This document shows, piece by piece, positions 33,717-42,590 of a stretch of 64,000 bases of DNA (position 1 is the stretch's first letter; each line of letters starts with the position of its first letter). The DNA lies in assembly GCF_030063445.1 (NCBI RefSeq), contig NZ_JASITD010000001.1, forward strand, positions 124,001 through 188,000. The letters are read 5' to 3'. Origin of the DNA: Hymenobacter sp. H14-R3. GTDB taxonomy: Bacteria; Bacteroidota; Bacteroidia; Cytophagales; Hymenobacteraceae. The position numbers and the translations under genes are program-made. The notes beneath the pieces are model-generated. The model saw nothing but the letters and a program-made list of their open reading frames with translations. It did not search any database and was not told the DNA's origin.

Positions 33717-34951
33717 TACTTAAACGCCTGAATACCCGTAATATCCGCGCCCGTAATGAGCAGGTGAATATCGTGGGTGCCCTCGTAGGTTACCACCGAT
33801 TCCAGGTTCATCATGTGGCGCATGATGGGGTACTCGCCCGTGATGCCCATGCCGCCGTGAATCTGGCGGGCCTCGCGGGCTACGTGCAGGGCCATCTCGA
33901 CGGAGTTGCGCTTGGCCATCGAGATTTGGGCGCTGGTGGCTTTGCCTTCATTTTTCAAAACCCCTAAGCGCCAGACGAGTAGCTGCGCCTTGGTGATTTC
34001 GGTAATCATTTCGGCGAGCTTCTTCTGCTGGAGCTGGAAGCCGCCGATGGGCTGGCCGAACTGCTCGCGCTGAAGCGAGTATTTCAGGGCCGACTCGTAG
34101 CAGTCGATGGCCGCGCCGATGGCACCCCAGGCAATGCCGAAGCGGGCCGAGTCGAGGCAGCTGAGCGGGCCTTTGAGGCCGTCGATATTGGGCAGAATGT
34201 TCTCCTTGGGAATCACCACGTTATCGAACACCAGCTCGCCGGTGGTGCTGGCGCGCAGGCTCCATTTGTTGTGGATTTCGGGGGTGGTGAAGCCGGCCAT
34301 GCCGCGCTCCACGAGCACGCCCTTGATGCGGCCCTGCTCGTTTTTGGCCCACACAACGGCCACCTGGCACTCGGGCGAGTTCGATATCCAGAGCTTCGCC
34401 CCGTTGAGGATGAAGTGGTCGCCCTCCTCCTTGATGTTGGTGGTCATACCGCCGGGGTTCGAGCCGTGGTCGGGCTCGGTGAGGCCGAAGCAGCCCAGCC
34501 ACTCGCCGCTGGCCAGCTTGGGCAGGAATTTCTGGCGCTGCGCCTCCGAGCCGTAGGCGTAGATGGGGAACATCACCAGCGAGCCCTGCACCGAGGCCGT
34601 GGAGCGCATGCCCGAGTCGCCGCGCTCAATCTCCTGCATAATCAGGCCATAGCTGATGTAGTCGAGCCCGCCGCCGCCGTATTCCTGCGGAATGGTAGGC
34701 CCGAATGCGCCCACGTCGCCAAACTTGCGCACGATTTCGGACGGGAAATGCGCGTCCTGCGCCCACTTCTCGATGCTGGGCGAAATCTCCTTTTTAACAA
34801 AGTCGCGGATGCTCTGCCGGATGAGCAGATGCTCCTCGGTGAGCAGGCCATCGAGGTCAAAGTAATCGGTGAAGCCGTTGGCGTTGGTGCTGCCTTTTTG
34901 GGCGGTGTGGGCTTTGGATTCGGGGCTGAGGACGTCGGCAATGGAGGACAT
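33716..34951 (-). CDS. Acyl-CoA dehydrogenase, glutaryl-CoA dehydrogenase-like
   Basis: FAD enzyme that removes electrons from an acyl-CoA, and in the glutaryl type also decarboxylates. 411 residues, with FDLDGLLTEEHLLIRQSIRDFVKKEI, the GCFGLTEPDHGSNPGGM FAD/substrate block near 155, CLDSARFGIAWGAIGAAIDCYE, and VVTYEGTHDIHLLITG with the catalytic base glutamate near 393. The YEGTHDIH motif and LARETV-like C-terminus fit the GcdH subfamily, but substrate is not proved. Start is ATG 34951. It heads a likely operon with DUF5063 and the acyl-carrier-like gene. Confidence 0.9.
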   Translation of the reverse strand: MSSIADVLSPESKAHTAQKGSTNANGFTDYFDLDGLLTEEHLLIRQSIRDFVKKEISPSIEKWAQDAHFPSEIVRKFGDVGAFGPTIPQEYGGGGLDYISYGLIMQEIERGDSGMRSTASVQGSLVMFPIYAYGSEAQRQKFLPKLASGEWLGCFGLTEPDHGSNPGGMTTNIKEEGDHFILNGAKLWISNSPECQVAVVWAKNEQGRIKGVLVERGMAGFTTPEIHNKWSLRASTTGELVFDNVVIPKENILPNIDGLKGPLSCLDSARFGIAWGAIGAAIDCYESALKYSLQREQFGQPIGGFQLQQKKLAEMITEITKAQLLVWRLGVLKNEGKATSAQISMAKRNSVEMALHVAREARQIHGGMGITGEYPIMRHMMNLESVVTYEGTHDIHLLITGADITGIQAFK

Positions 34952-34994
34952 GGGCGGGGGTGGGGAACGGGATGGTTAACAAAGATAACGGGGG

Positions 34995-35087
34995 GTAGCG
35001 CGGACTCTGCGAGTCCGCACGTCGGAACGCCAGGAGCGTTCACTAGCCAACTCGCAGCGGCCGCACTACTCGCCAGGACCGCGCTAC
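34995..35087. repeat. Palindromic element, GCGGACTC/GAGTCCGC family (copy 2)
   Basis: GTAGCGCGGACTCTGCGAGT with CCGCACG at the left and GCGGACC-GCGCTAC-type complement at the right, with a partly degenerate middle. It lies in the divergent gap between the acyl-CoA dehydrogenase and the GH127 gene; no other feature is seen in that gap. Confidence 0.75.
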
Positions 35088-35238
35088 TTTTCAGCATTAC
35101 GCTTTAGCAAGGCGAGCTTTACCATAAATAGGGGCAAGGACTTTACCTCATCGCTGCTCAACACTGGTCCCCGGAAAAAAACTCAATTTGCTGAAAGCCA
35201 CGGCTACCTACAAACACAGCATTACCCCTTTTGCTTTT

Positions 35239-37191
35239 ATGGCCTTCCTACCCACTTATTTTAAGTATAGCCTAGTGGCAGTGGCTGGCCTGCTGCCCGT
35301 GCTGGCCCACGCGCAGTACCCCGGCGAAACGCAGGAGAAAACTGCCGTGGCCGTGCGCGCGCCCATCAAGGCGGCCAGCTTTGACCTTGCTGATGTGCGG
35401 CTGCTGCCTGGCCCTTTCAAGGACAACCTGGACCGCGAAGGCCAGTGGCTGCTCTCGCTGCCCGTTGACCGGCTGCTGTACAGCTTTTGGGTGAATGCGG
35501 GCCTGCTGCCCGGCCAGCCGGACGGGGCGGTCAAAACGCCCAAGCCCCTCGGTGGCTGGGAAGCGCTGAACATAGACTTGCGCGGCCACAGCACCGGCCA
35601 CGTGCTGTCGGGGCTGGCGTTTCAGTACGCCTCTACCGGCAACCCGGTGTTTAAAGTGAAGAGCGACAGCCTGGTATCGGGGCTGGCCGAGGTGCAGCAA
35701 GCCCTGAAGCAAGGCGGCTACCTCAGCGCGTTTCCTCAGTCTCTGATTGACCGCAATATTGCCGGCACCAAGGTTTGGGCCCCGTGGTATACGCTGCACA
35801 AGCTTTTTGCCGGCCTCACCGATGCCTACTGGCAAACCCACAACCCGCAGGCGCTGGCCGTGGAAAAAGACATGGCCGGTTGGGCCTATAAAAAGCTCGC
35901 ACCCCTAAGCCAGGCGCAGTTGGCCGTTATGCTGACCAACGAGTTCGGGGGTATGAACGACGCTTTTTATAACCTCTACGCCATCACCGGCAACCCCGAG
36001 CACCTGAAATTAGCCCAGATGTTCTACCACCAAGCGGTGATTCAGCCCCTGGAAAACGGGCGCGACCAGCTCGACAGCCTACACGCTAATACCCTGATTG
36101 CAAAGATAGTAGGTGAGGCCCGCGCCTACGAGCTGACCGACGACCCCAAGGATAAGGCGGCGGCTACTTTCTTCTGGAACGATGTGGTGCAGCACCACAC
36201 CTACGCCCACGGCGGCAACAGCGACAAGGAGCACTTCTTTAAGCCCGACCAGTTGGGCGCGCACCTCACCGGCTACACCGGCGAGACGTGCAACACCTAC
36301 AACATGCTCAAGCTCACGCGCCACCTTTTCACTTGGAGCCCCGAGGCCAAGTATGCCGACTACTACGAGCAGGCGCTCTACAATCATATTCTGGGCCAGC
36401 AAGACCCCAAAACGGGCATGTCGAGCTACTTCTCGCCCATGCTGCCCGGCGCGTACCGCCTGTACAGCACGCCCACCGAGTCGTTCTGGTGCTGCGTGGG
36501 CACGGGGTTCGAGAGCCACTCCAAGTACGGCGAGGCCATCTACTATCACGATGATAAAGACTTGTACGTCAACCTATTCATTCCCTCAGAGCTGACCTGG
36601 CAGGAACGCGGCGTGAAAGTGGTGCAGCGCACCCGCTACCCCGAAGAAGCCACCACCCGCCTGACCATCGAAACCCAAAAGCCGGTGGCTATGCCCCTGC
36701 ACCTGCGCTACCCCGCCTGGGCCACCAACGGCGTGATGCTCAAGGTAAACGGCAAAACCGTGGCCGTGCGGCAGCAGCCCGGCAGCTACATTACCGTAGC
36801 CCGCCAGTGGAAAAACGGCGACCAGGTGGAGCTAACCTATCCCATGAGCCTGCGCGTGGTGCCCACCCCCGACAACCCCCAGAAGGCGGCTTTCGCCTAC
36901 GGCCCCATCGTGCTGGCCGGCGAAATGGGCACCGCCGGCCTCACCGGCACCGCCCCCTACCACGACCCCACGCAGCCCTACCAGTACTACACCTACGACT
37001 ACCACGTGCCAGCCGACCTCGTGCACACCCTGGCCACCGGCCGCGGCCAGGTCACCGACTGGCTGAAACCCGTACCTGGCCAGCCGCTCACCTTCACCAC
37101 CACCGCCGCCACCAAAGCCCCCGGCATCCGGCTGGTGCCCTATTACAAGGCCCAGCGCGAGCGGTATGTGGTGTATTGGGATTTAAAATAA
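35239..37191 (+). CDS. Glycoside hydrolase family 127 (beta-L-arabinofuranosidase-like)
   Basis: 650 residues from ATG 35239, which gives a signal peptide ending AHAQ (about residue 26); an upstream TTG at 35188 adds only a leader. The domain from about 40 on has the GH127 (formerly DUF1680) pattern: DVRLLPGPFKDNLDREGQWLLSL, WEALNIDLRGHSTGHVLSGLAFQY, NEFGGMNDAFYNLY. GETCNTYNMLKL supplies the zinc glutamate and cysteine, and SFWCCVGTGFESHSKYGEAIYY supplies the two adjacent cysteines, one the nucleophile. Exported enzyme that cleaves terminal beta-L-arabinofuranosyl residues from glycoproteins or plant cell wall. It is alone; the SusCD pair is 17 kb away and not clearly linked. Confidence 0.9.
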   Translation: MAFLPTYFKYSLVAVAGLLPVLAHAQYPGETQEKTAVAVRAPIKAASFDLADVRLLPGPFKDNLDREGQWLLSLPVDRLLYSFWVNAGLLPGQPDGAVKTPKPLGGWEALNIDLRGHSTGHVLSGLAFQYASTGNPVFKVKSDSLVSGLAEVQQALKQGGYLSAFPQSLIDRNIAGTKVWAPWYTLHKLFAGLTDAYWQTHNPQALAVEKDMAGWAYKKLAPLSQAQLAVMLTNEFGGMNDAFYNLYAITGNPEHLKLAQMFYHQAVIQPLENGRDQLDSLHANTLIAKIVGEARAYELTDDPKDKAAATFFWNDVVQHHTYAHGGNSDKEHFFKPDQLGAHLTGYTGETCNTYNMLKLTRHLFTWSPEAKYADYYEQALYNHILGQQDPKTGMSSYFSPMLPGAYRLYSTPTESFWCCVGTGFESHSKYGEAIYYHDDKDLYVNLFIPSELTWQERGVKVVQRTRYPEEATTRLTIETQKPVAMPLHLRYPAWATNGVMLKVNGKTVAVRQQPGSYITVARQWKNGDQVELTYPMSLRVVPTPDNPQKAAFAYGPIVLAGEMGTAGLTGTAPYHDPTQPYQYYTYDYHVPADLVHTLATGRGQVTDWLKPVPGQPLTFTTTAATKAPGIRLVPYYKAQRERYVVYWDLK

Positions 37192-37230
37192 CTGCCTCAT
37201 AATCATTTTTTTAACTTTGCACAGGTAGCA

Positions 37231-38061
37231 TTACCCAGGCCCTACTCCCACCGTTAGCGCCAGCTTCTGCCCTACCGCGCATTCGCGGCCGGGCGGCGCG
37301 GGAACTTCGACCTCCGCGCCGCCCGGCAATTGCACCCGCAGCCGCCCGGCCGCCAGCACGGCCAGCACGCGGCCGGGCACGGTGGCGGGCGCGGCCGGGG
37401 CCACGGGCGGCCCCAGGCGGCGCACCTGGCCCAGGTCCAGCTCCAGCACGCGGTCAGCGAGGCGGGCTATTTCGGCGGGGTCGTGGCTGATAAGAATAGT
37501 GGTGAGGCTGAACTGCTTGTGCACCTCGGCCAGCACCTGCTGGAGGCGCAGCCGGGTGGGCAGGTCGAGGGCCGCGAGGGGCTCGTCGAGCAGCAACAGG
37601 CGCGGGCGGGCGGCCAGGGCACGGGCCAGCGCCACCCGCTGCTGCTGCCCACCCGAGAGCACGGCCGGCCGGCGCTGGGCCAGTTCGGTCAACTCCAATT
37701 CCTCTAATAGCTTGTCAATCAATATTTTATCATCAGCACGGCCGGCGGTGGCGAACGCCAGGTTTTCGCGCACCGTCATGTTGGGAAACAGCGCGTAGTC
37801 CTGAAACACGAAGCCCAACGGGCGTTGCTGGGGCGGCAGCCAGTGGCGGGGCTGCTGGCGGTACCAGGGCTGGCCGTCGGCGGTGAGGAAGCCGCCGTCG
37901 GGCCGGTCGAGGCCGGCGAGCAGGCGCAGCAGCGTGGTTTTGCCCGCGCCCGAGGGGCCACTGATGGCCAGCAGCTCGCCGGGGGCCAGGGTCAGGCGCA
38001 CGTCGAGAGTGCGCGGGCCGGCGGCGGTGTGCAGCGCTTTGAGGAGGTGAAAATCTAACAC
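37231..38061 (-). CDS. modC: Molybdate ABC transporter, ATP-binding subunit
   Basis: 276 residues. Walker A GPSGAGKTTLLRL near 35, Q-loop GFVFQDYALFPNMTV, signature LSGGQQQRVALARALA near 128, Walker B LLLLDEPLAALD near 150, and the H-loop SHDPAEI. A C-terminal extension of about 60 residues (VPGRVLAVLAAGRLRVQLPGG) is like the mop/TOBE module of ModC and sets the protein apart from other ABC ATPases. Overlaps the end of the import operon modA-modB-modC; 11 bases follow modB. Confidence 0.9.
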   Translation of the reverse strand: MLDFHLLKALHTAAGPRTLDVRLTLAPGELLAISGPSGAGKTTLLRLLAGLDRPDGGFLTADGQPWYRQQPRHWLPPQQRPLGFVFQDYALFPNMTVRENLAFATAGRADDKILIDKLLEELELTELAQRRPAVLSGGQQQRVALARALAARPRLLLLDEPLAALDLPTRLRLQQVLAEVHKQFSLTTILISHDPAEIARLADRVLELDLGQVRRLGPPVAPAAPATVPGRVLAVLAAGRLRVQLPGGAEVEVPAPPGRECAVGQKLALTVGVGPG

Positions 38062-38072
38062 GGATTTCGTAA

Positions 38073-38750
38073 TTATGACAGGCGCGCCGCGTCTTTTTTA
38101 GTAAACCAGTACAGCCCCACCAGAATAACAAAGGCTACCACTAATAACGTGATAGCGTACGCATTAGCCTGGTCGTAGTGCAGGCTCTGCACCTCGTCAT
38201 AGATGGCGATGGAGGCCACGCGAGTGCGGCCGGGCAGGCTGCCGCCAATCATCAGCACCACCCCAAACTCGCCCAGCGTATGAGCAAACGTGAGCACAAC
38301 GCCGTTGAGCAAAGCGGGCTTCATGTTGGGTAGCAGCACGCGCCACAGCGTGGTACCGCGCGACTTGCCCAGCGTGTAGGCCGCCTCGCTGAGTGAGCGC
38401 GGCAGCTGCCGAAACCCCGCCTGCAACGGCTGCACCATAAACGGCAGGCTATACACCAGCGAGCCCACCAAAATGCCGGGAAACGTGAAGTTCAGGCTCA
38501 GCCCCAGCTGGTTAATCAGAAACCGGCCCAGCGCGGTGCTGTCGCTGAAGGCCAGCAGCAGGTAGAACCCAATCACGGTGGGCGGCAGCACCAGCGGCAG
38601 GCTCACCACGGCCTCGGCCAGCGGACGCAGCCGGCTGCGCGACCGCGCCAGCGCGTAGGCCAGCGGCAGGCCCAGCAGCAGCAGCAGCACCGTAGTGCAG
38701 GCGGCCAGGGCCAGGGTCAGGCGCAGGGTTTGCCAATAGTCGGGGGGCAT
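38073..38750 (-). CDS. modB: Molybdate ABC transporter, permease subunit
   Basis: 225 residues with five or six TM helices (LTLALAACTTVLLLLLGLPLAYAL, VVSLPLVLPPTVIGFYLLLAF, FPGILVGSLVYSLPFMVQPL) and the EAA-like ABC-contact loop ARLSEAAYTLGKSRGTTLWRVLLP-type (EAAYTLG) near 140. Length and motifs match ModB. Works with ModA and ModC to import molybdate (or tungstate) across the inner membrane. Confidence 0.92.
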   Translation of the reverse strand: MPPDYWQTLRLTLALAACTTVLLLLLGLPLAYALARSRSRLRPLAEAVVSLPLVLPPTVIGFYLLLAFSDSTALGRFLINQLGLSLNFTFPGILVGSLVYSLPFMVQPLQAGFRQLPRSLSEAAYTLGKSRGTTLWRVLLPNMKPALLNGVVLTFAHTLGEFGVVLMIGGSLPGRTRVASIAIYDEVQSLHYDQANAYAITLLVVAFVILVGLYWFTKKDAARLS

Positions 38751-38780
38751 TGAGTAAGTTACTTGTTATCAATACGTTAT

Positions 38781-38820
38781 CGTCATTGCGAGCATATTGC
38801 GCAACATGCTCGCAATGACG
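38781..38820. repeat. Short palindrome between modB and modA, CGTCATTGCGAGCAT
   Basis: Perfect 15-base arms (38781-38795 and 38806-38820) around a 10-base loop. It interrupts the modA-modB gap. It shares the CGTCATnnC pattern with the elements at 3591 and 62894 and could act as a weak attenuator or transcript stabiliser. Confidence 0.75.
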
Positions 38821-38852
38821 GGCGTTTTTCAGATATCAAAAAGCCAAAGCTT

Positions 38853-39620
38853 TCACAACCCAAACCCATACTTTTTGAGCGCCTGCCGCGCCACCGGGCT
38901 ACCCATAAACGTGGCAAAAGCGGCGGCGCTGGCGTTGCCTTTAGCCTGCTTGAGTACTACAAAGCTCTGCTGCAACGGTGAGTGCGCAGTGGCCGGAATG
39001 AGGTAAAACTTGCCCGCCCGGCGCAGCTCGGGGCTGAGGGCCAGCGAATAGGCAAGCAGGCCGGCATCGGCCGCGCCAGTGGCGGCGTACTGGGCGGCCT
39101 GGCCGATGTTTTCGCCCAGTACCAGCTTGGGCTGCACCTGGTCGTAGAGCTTATAGCGGCGCAGTACTTCTTCGGCGAGGCGGCCGTAGGGAGCGTGGGC
39201 GGGGTTAGCGATGGCCAGGTGCTTGACCTGCGGGTCGAGCAGCGTATTCATCCCTTTCAGGCTGGGGTTCAGCTTCTTGCTCCACAGCACGAGGCGGCCC
39301 AGGGCGTAGGGCTGCGGCGCGCCGGCCGTGAGGCCCGCCTGCTGCAAGCGGCGCGGATACTCGCTATCGGCCGAAAAGTACATGTCGAACGGCGCGGCGT
39401 GGCGCAGCTGCTCGTAGAACTTGCCCGATGAGCCGTACACCACCGTGACTTTGGCCGCCGGGTGCTGCCGTTTGAAAATCGTGACCAGCGAGTCGAGCGC
39501 GTATTTGAGGTCGGCGGCGGCGGCAATGGTGAGGGGGGCGGCCGGGCCAGGGGCGGCCTGCGCCGCGGCGGGCAGCTGGCTGGTCAGCAACGCAGCCAGG
39601 AGTAGAAACAAGCGAACCAT
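38853..39620 (-). CDS. modA: Molybdate ABC transporter, periplasmic binding protein
   Basis: 255 residues from ATG 39620, which begins a signal peptide MVRLFLLLAALLTSQLPAAAQ; the open frame from 39725 includes a repeat and should not be used. The mature domain shows LTIAAAADLKYALDSLVTIFKRQHP, KVTVVYGSSGKFYEQL (serine ligands), DMYFSADSEYPRRL, and NPAHAPYGRLAEEVLRRY, the ModA pattern of oxyanion ligands from Ser, Ala, Tyr and backbone. It delivers molybdate to ModBC. Upstream is the repeat at 39690 and then the TPP-regulated receptor on the same strand. Confidence 0.92.
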   Translation of the reverse strand: MVRLFLLLAALLTSQLPAAAQAAPGPAAPLTIAAAADLKYALDSLVTIFKRQHPAAKVTVVYGSSGKFYEQLRHAAPFDMYFSADSEYPRRLQQAGLTAGAPQPYALGRLVLWSKKLNPSLKGMNTLLDPQVKHLAIANPAHAPYGRLAEEVLRRYKLYDQVQPKLVLGENIGQAAQYAATGAADAGLLAYSLALSPELRRAGKFYLIPATAHSPLQQSFVVLKQAKGNASAAAFATFMGSPVARQALKKYGFGL

Positions 39621-39689
39621 AAGCAGCGAAAGCCGGTAGCGCGCGGCCACCGTTATAGCCACGAAGATACGACCCTTGCCCGGTGGGGT

Positions 39690-39768
39690 GTAGCGTGTAC
39701 TCTGTGAGTCCGCGCGTGGTATCATTGAACAACGTTCCCACGCGCGGACTCTACAGAGTTTACGCTAC
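39690..39768. repeat. Palindromic element, GCGGACTC/GAGTCCGC family (copy 3)
   Basis: GTAGCGTGTACTCTGTGAGT then CCGCGCGTG at the left, and the complement CACGCGCGGACTC..TTTACGCTAC at the right. It lies exactly between the receptor's stop and modA. Its outer ends (GTAGCG and CGCTAC) are also shared with copy 1 of the AAGCTTCAGC family at 2301-2406. Confidence 0.85.
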
Positions 39769-39772
39769 CTAC

Positions 39773-42262
39773 CTAAAATCGCAAGTTCACCGAGGCCAAG
39801 AAGTTGCGGGTGGCCTGCGGGTAGTACCAGTTGAAGCTTTCCTGGCGGCCGCTCGCGCCAATGTAGCCGTAGGTGTAGCCATTGGCTGCGTACTCACGGT
39901 TGAGCAGGTTACTGACCAACAAAGCAAACTCGATTTCCTTCATAAACGAGGGGTGCAGGGCGTAGCGCAGCCGGAAATCGAGCACCTGATACGACTGAAT
40001 ACTACGGCCTTCATTAGTCGAATTGTCGAGGTACTGGCGGCCCACCGTTTTGTAGAGCAGCGCCAGGCGCAGGCCTCGCAGCGGCTGGCCCTCGAGGGTG
40101 TGCGCCGTGATGGCCGAGGGCGAGTAGGAGATGGTAGTGGCGCGCCCTTGGGCGGCTACTACGGGCGCGTAATTCGCATCATACGTCACGTCGTGGTAGT
40201 CCAGAATACGGTTGCGGCTGAGCGTGACGGTGCTGCTGAGGCTGATTTTGTCATTGGCCGAGATAAAGCCGGTGAGCTCTACGCCGCGGCGGTAGCTGCG
40301 GGCCACGTTGGTGCGCAGGGCGGTGCCCACGTCGTTGAGCTGGCCGGTGGCAACCAGTTGGTTGCGGTAAGTCATGTCGAAGTAGTTGGCCTCGACGCGC
40401 ACGGCGGTGCGCGGGCCCAGCAGGCTGAGGTCGGCGCGGGTGAGGCGGTAGCCGGCCTCAAAATCGAGCAGGCGCTCGGCCTGGGCGGCCGGGTAGCCGG
40501 CCTGGCGGTCGGTGAAATCGGCGCGCACGGGCTCGCGCTGGCCCACCGCCACGCTGGCGTAGAGCTGCTGGCCTGCGCCGAGGGCCACGGTAGCGCCGGC
40601 CTTGGGGTTGTAGAAGGTATAGTTTGCGCTGGTGGCCACGCTGTTCTGCTTATCCTCCACGCCCTCAACGCGATAGAGAATGCGGCGCACCTGCACGTCG
40701 CCGTAGAGGCCTAGCCAGGGCAGCACCTGGTAGGTGGCGCGGGCGTAGGCGTTGAAGTCGGTTTTGCGGGCGTTGTTGAAGTAATAGCGCTGGCCCGGAA
40801 AGCTGGTGCTGGCGTACTGAGCCCAGATTATCTCGCCGTAGTGGTCGTTGTCGAAGTGGTTCCAGCCGCCGCCCAGCGTGGCCTGAAACTTCTCGTTGTC
40901 CTTGGGCTGGTAATTGAGGGCGAAGGTGCCGCCGTAGAAATAGTTATCGAGCCACTTGCGGTCGATGAGGTTGGTGCGGGTGAGGGTATCGCCCCCAATC
41001 ACCACGTTTTGCAGGCCATAATCGGCAAACTTGCGGCGGGCGCGATAGCTCTCGTAGTAGCCAAAACCGCGCGTGAGGTGCAGCGCCGCCCCCAGGCTCC
41101 AGCTGCTGCCCAGGCCCTGCGAGAGGTGCAGCTGGTAGTGGTTTTGCTGGTAGTTGTCGGTCTGGCTATCGTATGTGTAGTAGCTGTAGCGGCGGCCCTC
41201 CTGCTGCACCCGCGCCGCGTCGGCGGGGCTTAGCTCGCCATTGTCGATGTAAGTCTGGAGCAGGGCCTGGCTGCCGGTGAGGGCGGGCTCGGGCACGCCG
41301 TTCCAGGCCTGGTAGGTTTTTTCGCGGCCCGAGAAGGTGATAAACTTAATCAGCGTATTTTTCTGCTGGTAGCCCGCGGCGAAGTAATACGACTTCAAAT
41401 CGGAGGCCGCCTTGTTCATGTAGCCATCGCTACTGATGCGCGAAAGGCGGCCATCCACGGTGAAGTACTTGCCTATCAGCCCGGTACCAAACGACACATT
41501 ATTTTTCCAGGTGTTGAAGGAGCCGTAGCTGTTCTGGCTTTCGGCGTAGGCCTCGCGGCGGTTGTCGAGGGTCGAGATGTTGAGGCTGGCGCCGAAGGCC
41601 GCGCTGCCGTTCTGGCTGGTGCCCACCCCACGCTGCACCTGAATGCTGTTGATGGACGACGACAAATCGGGCAGATTCACCAAAAAAGAGCCGTGGCTTT
41701 CGGGGTCGTTCAGCGGCACCCCATTCACGGTGGTGTTGATGCCCGTGCTGCTCGTGCCCCGAATGCGGATATCGGTGTAGCCCACGCCCGCTCCGGCGTC
41801 CGAAGTCACGACTACCGAGGGCGTTTGGTCGAGCAGGTAGGGCAGGTCCTGGCCGAAGTTGCGCTTATTGATGTCCTGCTTGCTGAGGTTGGTGTACACC
41901 GTGGCCGTGCGGTCGCTGGCCCGGGTGGCCGTGATGAGCGCCTCGCCCATGAGCACGCCGCCCGGCAGTAGCTTCGCACTAATCTGCTGCTCAGCTACTT
42001 GTCCTTGCACCTGTCGCACCAGCGGCTCGTAGCCCAAAAACGTGATGCGCAGCTCGTGGCTGCCCGCCGCCACGGCGGCCAGGTTAAACGTGCCCGCGGC
42101 GCTGGTAACGCCAATGGCCGCGCCATCGAGCAAAATGGTGGCACCGGGCAGCGCCTGGCCCGTTTGGGCATCGGTGATGGTGCCCGCCACGGGGCCCTGG
42201 GCCCACGCCGATGCAGTGGCCAGCGCCAGCAGCGCCGTACCCGCAATACGTACAGTTTTCAA
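39773..42262 (-). CDS. TonB-dependent receptor under a TPP riboswitch
   Basis: 829 residues if the TTG at 42262 starts it: this gives a signal peptide (KTVRIAGTALLALATASAWAQ). The open frame reads 50 codons further upstream, but that part is the TPP riboswitch, so it cannot be protein. Domains: carboxypeptidase-regulatory-like fold at about 25-105, plug near 110-215 (TYNLSKQDINKRNFGQDLPYLLDQTPSVVVT type, DIRIRGTSSTGINTTVNGVPLND), then barrel. The receptor is predicted to bring in thiamine or its phosphates (inference from the riboswitch). It is followed by modABC on the same strand. Confidence 0.88.
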   Translation of the reverse strand: MKTVRIAGTALLALATASAWAQGPVAGTITDAQTGQALPGATILLDGAAIGVTSAAGTFNLAAVAAGSHELRITFLGYEPLVRQVQGQVAEQQISAKLLPGGVLMGEALITATRASDRTATVYTNLSKQDINKRNFGQDLPYLLDQTPSVVVTSDAGAGVGYTDIRIRGTSSTGINTTVNGVPLNDPESHGSFLVNLPDLSSSINSIQVQRGVGTSQNGSAAFGASLNISTLDNRREAYAESQNSYGSFNTWKNNVSFGTGLIGKYFTVDGRLSRISSDGYMNKAASDLKSYYFAAGYQQKNTLIKFITFSGREKTYQAWNGVPEPALTGSQALLQTYIDNGELSPADAARVQQEGRRYSYYTYDSQTDNYQQNHYQLHLSQGLGSSWSLGAALHLTRGFGYYESYRARRKFADYGLQNVVIGGDTLTRTNLIDRKWLDNYFYGGTFALNYQPKDNEKFQATLGGGWNHFDNDHYGEIIWAQYASTSFPGQRYYFNNARKTDFNAYARATYQVLPWLGLYGDVQVRRILYRVEGVEDKQNSVATSANYTFYNPKAGATVALGAGQQLYASVAVGQREPVRADFTDRQAGYPAAQAERLLDFEAGYRLTRADLSLLGPRTAVRVEANYFDMTYRNQLVATGQLNDVGTALRTNVARSYRRGVELTGFISANDKISLSSTVTLSRNRILDYHDVTYDANYAPVVAAQGRATTISYSPSAITAHTLEGQPLRGLRLALLYKTVGRQYLDNSTNEGRSIQSYQVLDFRLRYALHPSFMKEIEFALLVSNLLNREYAANGYTYGYIGASGRQESFNWYYPQATRNFLASVNLRF

Positions 42263-42336
42263 AAAATAACGACGAAAAAAACCACGCGCCCGCCCGCCAG
42301 GGGTCGGCGCGCAGGCAAAAACGTTCGCGGATTGTT

Positions 42337-42419
42337 TGTTCCCTGCGCCGGCATTACCCGGTTCAGGTTCGATGGGTGTCATCTCAGCCGGCCGGGTTTC
42401 CCTGGCCAGCACCCCTAAA
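42337..42419 (-). promoter_or_regulatory. TPP (thiamine pyrophosphate) riboswitch
   Basis: On the minus strand AGGGGTGCTGGCCAGGGAAACC, then GGCTGAGATGACACCC, then ATCGAACCTGAACCGGGTAATGCCGGCGCAGGGAA. This contains the conserved CTGAGA and ACCTGAtCCGGGTAATGCCGGC-type pieces in the right order and spacing. It sits in the leader of the TonB receptor, so the receptor should be made when TPP is scarce. Confidence 0.93.
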
Positions 42420-42426
42420 CATGGCG

Positions 42427-42434
42427 CAAAGATA
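42427..42434 (-). promoter_or_regulatory. -7 box of the TPP-regulated receptor
   Basis: Minus strand TATCTTTG matches TAnnTTTG and lies directly upstream of the riboswitch, so transcription would begin just before its first stem. Confidence 0.55.
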
Positions 42435-42590
42435 CGGCCTGCCCCGCGCCGGCCGCCGGGCGGGGTTGGTTTGCTGGCTATCAGTTATCTTAGCAGATGC
42501 GGCAATCAGCAACGCATCCCCGGTTTCCTGCGTTGGGAAGGGGCGGCACCCGCCCATTATTTCGCAGTACTTGCCATCGGCTTTCTTGTT

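Noticed and set aside
14664..37191. A polysaccharide-utilisation locus joining SusCD and GH127
   Set aside because: The SusCD pair and the GH127 gene are 16 kb apart with unrelated housekeeping and ferritin-like genes between, so linkage is not supported.
42263..42412. N-terminal extension of the TonB receptor
   Set aside because: These 50 codons are the TPP riboswitch leader; a signal peptide starts only at 42262.
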